Assembly (NCBI GenBank): GCA_002393555.1
Contig: DGSP01000035.1
Location: forward strand, 29,937-41,476
Direction of reading: 5' to 3'
DNA: 11,540 nt
From: Prevotellaceae bacterium UBA4359
Lineage (GTDB): Bacteria > Bacteroidota > Bacteroidia > Bacteroidales > Bacteroidaceae
Shown: piece by piece, positions 6,493-11,540 of the stretch
Layout: the number at the start of each line of letters is the position of its first letter
Numbering within the stretch: the first letter of the stretch is position 1
Translations under genes and position numbers: made by a program
The notes under the pieces: generated by a model
Databases searched by the model: none
What the model was told of the DNA's origin: nothing
What the model saw: only the letters and a program-made list of their open reading frames with translations

Positions 6493-7259
6493 AAGTAGAA
6501 ATCTTTGGTCAGTTCAGTGTATTCGGGGGTTCGCCGATTTTCTGTGTCGTGGAGCGTCAGCGTGTCGGTGGTGGCAGGCTGGATTGTCTTGCCAAACTCC
6601 AGCATGGAGCGTTTGAAAGGCTTGCGTTCGTTGGAGCGTACATCGGTGCGGCGAGTCAGGTAGAGATGGTGGAGGGCGCAGAGGCTGATGAAATCGGCAG
6701 CATCGGAGTGGGGGATGATGACGGCAAAGTGTCCCCTCTCGGTCAGTAGTCGGGAAGTATTGGCAACGAGTGCCACAAAGGGAAGCGATTGGGTGTGTCG
6801 GGCTGCATCCCGCGCTTTGTCTCCGCCTAAGGTGTCTTCTTTGTAGAAAGGTGGATTAGAGACGATTAAGTCATATCTCTTAGAGAAACAGTCAAAGCGT
6901 GAGAAGTCTGCATTCTTGATGTTGACTCTTGTGGCGAAAGGGGATGCTTCCACGTTCTCCTGTGCTTGCAAAACCGATGCTTCGTCAATGTCGATACCCT
7001 CGATGAGAGCAGAGGGAAAACGCTGCGCCAGCATGAGGGCAATCACACCCGTTCCTGTGCCTATGTCGAGGCAATGGAGGGCTGAGAGTTGAGGGTTGAG
7101 GGTTGAGGGGTGAGAGTGGAGAGTTGAGGGGTGAGAGTGGAGAGTTGAGGGGTGAGAGTTTGCCCATGCTCCAAGCAGTACACCATCCGTCCCAACCTTC
7201 ATGGCAGAACGGTCGTGGCGGATGGTGAATTGCTTGAAACGAAAAAAAGGCGAGGCCAA
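6489..7259 (-). CDS. trmN6: tRNA1(Val) adenine-37 N6-methyltransferase family protein (TrmN6/YfiC type)
   Basis: Encodes 256 residues. The order is FRFKQFTIRHDRSAMKVGTDG near the N-terminus, the SAM-binding motif LDIGTGTG (64-71), an acidic IDIDE (89-93) and the amino-methyltransferase motif NPPF (135-138). E. coli TrmN6 methylates A37 of tRNA-Val1; the same role is inferred here. The start is TTG at 7259: no ATG is in frame upstream before uxaC, and starting at TTG gives an N-terminus of family type (M-A-S-P-F-F-R-F-K-Q-F). Residues 34-59 (SHPSTLH repeats) come from an in-frame heptamer DNA array inserted between the KVGTDG block and the SAM motif, where family members normally have only a few residues. 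It lies 50 nt after uxaC and overlaps the HD gene by 4 nt. The fold downstream of the insert appears intact. Confidence 0.92.
   Translation of the reverse strand: MASPFFRFKQFTIRHDRSAMKVGTDGVLLGAWANSHPSTLHSHPSTLHSHPSTLNPQLSALHCLDIGTGTGVIALMLAQRFPSALIEGIDIDEASVLQAQENVEASPFATRVNIKNADFSRFDCFSKRYDLIVSNPPFYKEDTLGGDKARDAARHTQSLPFVALVANTSRLLTERGHFAVIIPHSDAADFISLCALHHLYLTRRTDVRSNERKPFKRSMLEFGKTIQPATTDTLTLHDTENRRTPEYTELTKDFYL
7084..7160. repeat. Heptamer tandem repeat (GAGAGTT type, 11 units) inside trmN6
   Basis: Eleven contiguous 7-mers on the plus strand are variants of GAGAGTT: GAGAGTT, GAGGGTT twice, then GAGGGGT, GAGAGTG, GAGAGTT, GAGGGGT, GAGAGTG, GAGAGTT, GAGGGGT, GAGAGTT. The triplet GAGGGGT-GAGAGTG-GAGAGTT recurs with a 21-base period, giving SHPSTLH repeats in the protein. 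The coding strand has no TA or TG in the array, so all three frames are open within it. A unit number change by 1 or 2 shifts the downstream frame; a change by 3 keeps it. Confidence 0.95.
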
Positions 7260-7309
7260 TGTTCTCTTTGTGACTAATAGTTGGAAAAAACGCCCAGCGC
7301 GTGGACTGG

Positions 7310-8728
7310 TCAGAAGTTGAAATAGTTTTTCGCGTTGTTGTAGGCGATGTCCTCAATCATCTGGTTCACACGCTTCTCTTCATAGCCAGTGTAGGGCACT
7401 TCGCCGTTCTCGATGTCGGTGGCAACGAGGTTGCACAGGATGCGGCGGAAATACTCGTGGCGAGGGTAGGAGAGGAACGAGCGCGAGTCGGTGAGCATGC
7501 CCACAAAGCGGCTCAGCAGGCCGAGCAAAGAGAGCGCGTTCATCTGCTTGGTCATGCCGTCCTTCTGGTCGAGGAACCACCAGCCCGAACCCCACTGTAT
7601 CTTGCCGGGGCAGGAACCGTCCTGGAAGTTGCCCAGCATGGTGGCCAGCACCTCGTTGGCACAAGGGTTCAGATTGTAGAGGATAGTCTTGGCCAGTTTG
7701 CCCTCGGCGTTCAGTCGGTCGAGGAACTTCGAACACTTCTTGGCGGTGTTGAACTCACCTATAGAATCAAATCCAGTGTCAGGACCCAGTTGCTTGAACA
7801 TCTTTGAGTTATTGTCGCGGATGGCGCCATAGTGGAACTGCTGTGCCCAACCTGCTTCGGCATCCTGCACGGCGAAGATGTACATCATGGCCGACTTGAA
7901 TTTCAGCACCTCCTCCTGCGAGAGAGCCTTGCCACCATAGACCTTGTCGAAGATGGCCTTCACCTCGGCATCAGTGTAGTCCTCAGCATAAAATTCCTCA
8001 ATGCCGTGGTCGGAGAGTTTACAGCCCATCGAGGCAAAAAAATCGTGGCGCGACTGGATAGCGTCGATGTAATCGTTGAAGCCATTGATGGCCTTGCCGC
8101 TCACCTCCGAGAGTCTGTCCACGTATGCCTTGAAGTTTTCTGGCACCTCGACGGCCATCGCCTTGTCGGGACGCCATGCGGGCAGCATCTTCGTCTCCAT
8201 CGTGGGGTCGGCTGCCACCTGCTTGTGCCATTCGAGCGAATCCACAGGGTCGTCGGTGGTGCAGACAGTCTCCACGTTGTAGTGCTTCATCAGTCCCCGA
8301 GGCGTAAACTTCGGGTCGTTCTTGATTTGCTCATTGCATTCGTCAAAGATTTCGCGGGCATTCTCCGGGTTGAGTGTCTTGTTGATGCCGAAAGCCGTCT
8401 TCAGTTCCAGGTGAGTCCAGTGGTAGAGGGGGTTGCGGAACGTGTAGGGCACCGTCTCGGCCCACTTCTCGAATTTCTCCCAATCCGAGGTGTCCTTGCC
8501 CGTGCAGTAGCGTTCGTCCACACCGTTGGAACGCATGGCGCGCCACTTGTAGTGGTCGCCCCCCAGCCAAATCTGGGTGATGGATTCAAAACGCTTGTTC
8601 TCGGCCACCATCTGAGGCACCAGATGGCAGTGGTAGTCGATAATCGGCATCTTGGCCGCGTGTTCATGATACAACTTCTGTGCAGTTTCGCTCTGCAGCA
8701 GGAAGTTCTCGTCCATAAAAGGTTTCAT
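7310..8728 (-). CDS. uxaC: Glucuronate/galacturonate isomerase (uronate isomerase)
   Basis: Encodes 472 residues, close to the usual 465-475. UxaC interconverts D-glucuronate and D-fructuronate, or D-galacturonate and D-tagaturonate, the first step of hexuronate breakdown in the cytoplasm. It belongs to the amidohydrolase superfamily; the metal-site HxH is H33-C-H35 (IIDYHCHL). Other conserved parts are KWRAMR (61-66), HWTHLEL (103-109), TTDDP (157-161), QFHYGAIRDNN (297-307), SGWWFLD (381-387) and LTDSRSFLSYPRHEYFRR (412-429). The start at 8728 gives MKPFMDENFLLQSET, matching family N-termini; the open frame runs about 100 codons further upstream but is non-coding in character. No uxaB, uxuA or kdgK lies beside it here, so the rest of the pathway must be elsewhere. 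It is first of the minus-strand block and divergent from relA. Confidence 0.97.
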   Translation of the reverse strand: MKPFMDENFLLQSETAQKLYHEHAAKMPIIDYHCHLVPQMVAENKRFESITQIWLGGDHYKWRAMRSNGVDERYCTGKDTSDWEKFEKWAETVPYTFRNPLYHWTHLELKTAFGINKTLNPENAREIFDECNEQIKNDPKFTPRGLMKHYNVETVCTTDDPVDSLEWHKQVAADPTMETKMLPAWRPDKAMAVEVPENFKAYVDRLSEVSGKAINGFNDYIDAIQSRHDFFASMGCKLSDHGIEEFYAEDYTDAEVKAIFDKVYGGKALSQEEVLKFKSAMMYIFAVQDAEAGWAQQFHYGAIRDNNSKMFKQLGPDTGFDSIGEFNTAKKCSKFLDRLNAEGKLAKTILYNLNPCANEVLATMLGNFQDGSCPGKIQWGSGWWFLDQKDGMTKQMNALSLLGLLSRFVGMLTDSRSFLSYPRHEYFRRILCNLVATDIENGEVPYTGYEEKRVNQMIEDIAYNNAKNYFNF

Positions 8729-8807
8729 AGATTTTAGTGTTGATGATGAATAGTTGGGAGCGTTGATGAAAGTCTGTGCAGAAAGCATCCTTTCCACTCG
8801 CAAGATG

Positions 8808-8815
8808 CAAAGAAA
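8808..8815 (-). promoter_or_regulatory. Possible -7 box for uxaC
   Basis: The minus strand reads TTTCTTTG, one mismatch from TAnnTTTG. A GTTG lies 20 bases upstream, near the expected -33 position. The box is about 80 bases before the uxaC ATG. It is the best candidate in this spacer on this strand, but the second base is wrong, so confidence is low. Confidence 0.3.
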
Positions 8816-8942
8816 GTGCTTTTTTCCCACACCGCCAACATTTCGCCCCACAAAAATCGGTTTCACCCTCTTTTTTGATGTCTCGAAGGTGTCTGGATGA
8901 CATTTCTTGCGGCCTTTTGGGTGTGCCTCAGCCCCCTTCCAT

Positions 8943-8967
8943 AGGTGTGGCTCACACCTGTTTTGAG
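8943..8967. repeat. Single copy of the GGTGTG/CACACC palindromic repeat
   Basis: AGGTGTG-GCT-CACACCT (8943-8959) is a 7-base inverted repeat with a 3-base centre, followed by GTTTTGAG. The 24 bases 8944-8967 match 237-260 with one substitution (the base after GGTGTG is G here, A there). It lies about 70 bases upstream of the relA -7 box and 215 bases upstream of uxaC, a location compatible with an operator or a dispersed repeat. Confidence 0.85.
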
Positions 8968-9034
8968 GCTGTGGAAGTGGGGCGAAAAAAGAAAAAATAT
9001 CCGTGGGGAAGCGGCTGTTCTTCTTTTTTTTCAT

Positions 9035-9042
9035 TACCTTTG
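9035..9042 (+). promoter_or_regulatory. Bacteroidetes -7 promoter box before relA
   Basis: The sequence TACCTTTG matches the TAnnTTTG consensus exactly and lies 39 bases before the relA ATG. It follows a T-rich run. No good TTTG -33 element is seen at 19-20 bases upstream, which is common for these promoters. It is the same octamer as before lptD. Confidence 0.6.
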
Positions 9043-9081
9043 CAAAGTTTTCCTGAGGAGAACTGAGACAAACGCAAAGAT

Positions 9082-11304
9082 ATGGATGAAAAAATGACTC
9101 TAAGGACAGAAGAACGGCAGGCGGTGCTGGACACCGTGAAGCGGCTGCAGGCGTTGGTGGACGAGGTGCTGAATCCTGACGACTTCCACAAAATAAAGGA
9201 CATCATCTTGCGGGCTGCGGAGACGGGCCAACTGCACCGCAACCAGTTTGGGCTGAACCCCATCTTGTTCGACCTCCAGACGGCTGTCATCACAGCCGAG
9301 GAGATTGGACTGAACCGGGCCTCCATCGTGAGCATCCTGCTCCACAACTGCGTGGAGATGGGCGTGGTGACGATTGACGAGGTGCGGAAAGGGTTTGGCG
9401 ACGATGTGGCCAACATCATCCACGGACTGCTGCGTGTGAATGAGTTGTATGCCAAGAACCCCTCCATCGAGACGGAGAACTTCCGCGACCTGCTGCTGTC
9501 GTTTGCCGAGGACATGAGGGTCATCTTCATCATCATTGCTGACCGCGTGAACCTGATGAGGCAAATCAAGGACAGGGGAGAGATTGAGGAGCGCACCCGA
9601 GTGGCCACGGAGGCGGCACATCTGTATGCGCCGCTGGCCCACAAGTTGGGACTCTACCTCATCAAGCGCGAACTGGAAGACCTCTCGCTCAAGTATCTGG
9701 AGCCGGATGTCTTCTATATGATTAAGGAGAAACTGAACGAGACAAGGGCTGCCCGCGACCTCTACATTGCCAACTTCATTGGCCCCATCGAGGAGAAACT
9801 GAAGGCGGCGGGGCTGAAGTTCCACATCAAGGGCAGGACGAAGAGCATCCACTCCATCTGGCAGAAGATGAAGAAGCAGAAGTGCAAGTTTGAGGGCATC
9901 TACGACCTCTTTGCCATCCGCGTGATTCTCGACTCGGCGCCCGACCGCGAGAAGCAGGACTGCTGGCAGGTGTTCAGCATCGTGACCGACATGTATCGGC
10001 CCAACCCGAAGCGGCTCCGCGACTGGCTGAGTGTGCCCAAGTCGAACGGCTACGAGTCGTTGCACATCACGGTCATGGGGCCAGAGGGCAGGTGGGTGGA
10101 AATACAGATTCGCACCGAGAGGATGGACGAGATTGCCGAGCGCGGCTTGGCGGCTCACTGGCGCTATAAGGGTGTGAAGGACAGCGGCAGCAAACTGGAG
10201 GACTGGCTGAAGGACATCCGCTCGGCCCTGGAGCATCAGGAGGTGGAGAGCAACGAGCAGTTGATGAATCGCTTCAAGGTGGACCTCTACAGCGACGAGG
10301 TGTTTGTCTTCACTCCTAAGGGCGACCTCTTCAAACTGCCCAAGGGGGCCACGGTGCTTGATTTCGCTTTCCAGATACACACCAACGTGGGTGCCCACTG
10401 CACGGGGGGAAAGGTGAACGGCAAGAACGTACACATCCGCACGAAACTGCAGAGCGGCGACCAGGTGGAAATCCTCACCTCGCAGAAGCAACTGCCCAAA
10501 CGCGACTGGCTCAACATTGCCGTCACTCCCAAGGCCAGGGCGAAGATTCGGCAGTCGCTGACTGAGCAGGAGATGCAGGTCTCCACTTTTGCCAAGGAGG
10601 CTCTGGAGCGGAAGTTCAAGAACAAGAAGATTGAGCCGGAGGAATCCATCATGATGCGCCTCATCAAGCGCATGGGCTATAAGCACGTGACCGAGTTCTA
10701 CAAGGCCATAGCGGAGGAGAGGCTCGACGTGAACACTGTCATTGAGCAGTATCAGGAACTGCAAGAACGTGATGCTAACCCCAATGCCTTCAGCACTGAA
10801 CAGCGCAGTGCGGATGGCTTTGTGGCTACGGTGCAGGATGACCGTGTGCAGGGTGGGGCTGACGTGCTGGTGCTGGACAACAACCTGAAGGGGGTCGATT
10901 ACAGCCTGGCCAAATGCTGCAACCCCATCTATGGCGACGATGTGTTCGGCTTTGTCACTGTGAACAGGGGCATCAAGGTACACCGCACCGACTGCCCCAA
11001 TGCGGCTTTGCTCCGCCAGAAGATGGGGTATCGGGTGCTTCGCGCCCGCTGGGCTGGCAAGGGCGGCAAGCAGTATCCTGTGACTCTCCATGTGGTGGGA
11101 AATGACGACATTGGCATCGTCAACAACATCACTTCTATCATCAACAAAGAGAAGAGCGTCATGTTGCGCGCCATCAGCATCCAGTCGTTTGAGGATGGCC
11201 TCTTCTCCGGCACTCTGACCGTGATGATTGACGACCAGAACCAACTCGCCCAACTCGTCAAGAAACTCAGCACGGTGAAGGGGGTGAAGAATGTAGCGAG
11301 GTGA
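9082..11304 (+). CDS. relA: RelA/SpoT-family (p)ppGpp synthetase with degenerate HD hydrolase domain
   Basis: Encodes 740 residues, full family length. It makes (p)ppGpp from ATP and GTP/GDP in the stringent response. Domains in order: pseudo-hydrolase HD (about 35-190), synthetase (about 235-365), TGS (404-467, with H433 in FQIHTNVGAHC), helical region, zinc-finger-like KCCNP...HRTDC (C612, C613, H634, C638), ACT (664-740). The synthetase core is intact: GRTKSIHSI, D275 in YDLFAIR, GYESLH (323-328), E340 in VEIQIRT. The charge motif is RLRD (311-314), closer to the RxKD of bifunctional enzymes than to the ExDD of E. coli RelA. In the HD domain the metal/catalytic positions read N59 (LNP instead of IHP), H88-N89 (LLHN instead of LLHD) and M93; H88, E92 and D154 remain. 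Hydrolysis is therefore unlikely, and a separate SpoT-like hydrolase is expected elsewhere. ATG at 9082 follows its own promoter box. Confidence 0.95.
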   Translation: MDEKMTLRTEERQAVLDTVKRLQALVDEVLNPDDFHKIKDIILRAAETGQLHRNQFGLNPILFDLQTAVITAEEIGLNRASIVSILLHNCVEMGVVTIDEVRKGFGDDVANIIHGLLRVNELYAKNPSIETENFRDLLLSFAEDMRVIFIIIADRVNLMRQIKDRGEIEERTRVATEAAHLYAPLAHKLGLYLIKRELEDLSLKYLEPDVFYMIKEKLNETRAARDLYIANFIGPIEEKLKAAGLKFHIKGRTKSIHSIWQKMKKQKCKFEGIYDLFAIRVILDSAPDREKQDCWQVFSIVTDMYRPNPKRLRDWLSVPKSNGYESLHITVMGPEGRWVEIQIRTERMDEIAERGLAAHWRYKGVKDSGSKLEDWLKDIRSALEHQEVESNEQLMNRFKVDLYSDEVFVFTPKGDLFKLPKGATVLDFAFQIHTNVGAHCTGGKVNGKNVHIRTKLQSGDQVEILTSQKQLPKRDWLNIAVTPKARAKIRQSLTEQEMQVSTFAKEALERKFKNKKIEPEESIMMRLIKRMGYKHVTEFYKAIAEERLDVNTVIEQYQELQERDANPNAFSTEQRSADGFVATVQDDRVQGGADVLVLDNNLKGVDYSLAKCCNPIYGDDVFGFVTVNRGIKVHRTDCPNAALLRQKMGYRVLRARWAGKGGKQYPVTLHVVGNDDIGIVNNITSIINKEKSVMLRAISIQSFEDGLFSGTLTVMIDDQNQLAQLVKKLSTVKGVKNVAR

Positions 11305-11395
11305 CGAACCCAAGAGAGAATGAGATGAAGTGAAAAAGAATCGAAATGACGGAATTACGTTATAACGAAATAAACCCAAATGGGTCATTAAGAAA

Positions 11396-11441
11396 CAAAT
11401 TACCATAATTAAAATAATTTTATCCACAAATTATCATAACT
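11396..11441. repeat. 15-base imperfect direct repeat CAAATTAYCATAAYT
   Basis: CAAATTACCATAATT (11396-11410) and CAAATTATCATAACT (11427-11441) match at 13 of 15 positions and are 31 bases apart. AT-rich sequence with AAAATAATTTT lies between them. A partial third CAAATT follows at 11442-11447. The phrase resembles AATTATGATAATTTG strings that I recall from other Bacteroidetes spacers. Confidence 0.65.
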
Positions 11442-11465
11442 CAAATTTCGGATATATTTTTACAA

Positions 11466-11510
11466 CGGATTGCACGGATTATACGGATTTTTCGTCGCAA
11501 GAGGCGACGA
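11466..11510. repeat. 9-mer array (CGGATTNNN, three units) joined to a 7-bp hairpin
   Basis: CGGATTGCA (11466-11474), CGGATTATA (11475-11483) and CGGATTTTT (11484-11492) follow each other without gaps. The last T of the array begins the inverted repeat TCGTCGC-AAGAG-GCGACGA (11492-11498 and 11504-11510). The T-run precedes the stem on the plus strand and becomes an A-run after it on the minus strand, so it is not a standard intrinsic terminator in either direction. The phrase ATACGGATT is, from memory, widespread between genes of Bacteroidetes. Confidence 0.85.
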
Positions 11511-11540
11511 TGGCCGGATGCAGAACAATCCGAATGGCAG

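Larger units (their letters stand above)
8729..9081. other. Divergent uxaC-relA intergenic region
   Basis: These 353 bases hold no credible gene. They contain a weak -7-like box for uxaC, a clear -7 box for relA, and one copy of the palindromic repeat. No tRNA or recognised riboswitch is seen. The uxaC side would have a leader of roughly 75 bases without an evident Shine-Dalgarno. The relA side has GAGGAGA at 9055-9061, which is over 20 bases from the ATG and so probably too far to act as a ribosome site. Confidence 0.6.
11305..11540. other. Repeat-rich non-coding region after relA
   Basis: No gene is seen. The region becomes AT-rich after 11340 and contains a perfect 10-base palindrome CGTTATAACG (11358-11367), ACCCA-AA-TGGGT (11374-11385), a 15-base imperfect repeat, a 9-mer array and a hairpin, described in separate entries. 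No classical terminator (stable stem plus T-tract) for relA was found; the stems seen lack a following T run on the plus strand. Confidence 0.55.

Noticed and set aside
7285..7309. Intrinsic terminator between uxaC and trmN6 (CCAG-loop-CTGG followed by GCG and six T on the minus strand)
   Set aside because: The stem is only 4 bp with an 8-base loop and does not abut the T-run. It might cause partial termination, but it is too weak to call.
8729..9034. N-terminal extension of UxaC by about 100 residues
   Set aside because: The frame is open, but the translation (rich in K, P, H, with CEPHLW) matches no family N-terminus, overlaps the relA promoter region and the palindromic repeat, and the ATG at 8728 gives the expected start.
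9100..11427. Very long open frame (775 codons) on the minus strand opposite relA, and similar long ones opposite the TPR, lptD and uxaC genes
   Set aside because: They lie entirely opposite genes with clear conserved domains, show no recognisable motifs, and arise because the coding strands rarely use TTA, CTA or TCA codons. They are taken as reading-frame shadows.
11492..11510. Terminator after relA at the CGTCGC hairpin
   Set aside because: The T-run is before, not after, the stem on the plus strand, and the stem is almost 190 bases from the relA stop. It is better treated as part of the repeat module.

Overview
The window reads as a chromosomal segment of a Bacteroidales bacterium, probably of the Prevotella group. 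Supporting signs are the Bacteroidetes-type -7 promoter boxes (TAnnTTTG) before two genes, start sites without clear Shine-Dalgarno sequences, a Bacteroidetes-style large LptD with the GGxYTTCD...HPHFY signature, and short oligonucleotide 'phrase' repeats at gene junctions. The assignment is inferred from these traits and was not checked by a search.

Layout: bases 1-317 are non-coding and carry a 24-bp tandem repeat. From 8728 down to 318, seven genes run on the minus strand, in transcription order: uxaC (glucuronate/galacturonate isomerase), a TrmN6-type tRNA adenine methyltransferase, an HD-domain phosphohydrolase, lptD (outer-membrane LPS assembly), ruvX (YqgF nuclease family), def (peptide deformylase) and a secreted tetratricopeptide-repeat protein. 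Junctions are tight: a 4-nt ATGA overlap between trmN6 and the HD gene, and 1 nt between lptD and ruvX. A promoter box just before lptD suggests that lptD-ruvX-def-TPR can form its own transcription unit. A 353-bp intergenic region with divergent promoter candidates separates uxaC from a plus-strand RelA/SpoT-family gene (9082-11304). Its synthetase, TGS, zinc-finger-like and ACT parts look intact, but its HD hydrolase site is degenerate. Bases 11305-11540 are non-coding and repeat-rich.

The genes are mostly housekeeping: protein maturation, tRNA modification, envelope assembly, hexuronate catabolism and stringent response. I see no defence system, mobile element, CRISPR array, tRNA or rRNA, and no clearly new multigene system. 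The notable content is the repeat DNA. An 11-unit heptamer array sits inside the trmN6 reading frame and would break the gene if its copy number changed by one. A six-unit octamer array sits at the TPR gene start and supplies its candidate ATG codons. A 9-mer array lies after relA, imperfect repeats lie in the ruvX-def spacer and after relA, and a GGTGTGA/TCACACC palindromic repeat is present at both ends of the minus-strand gene block.
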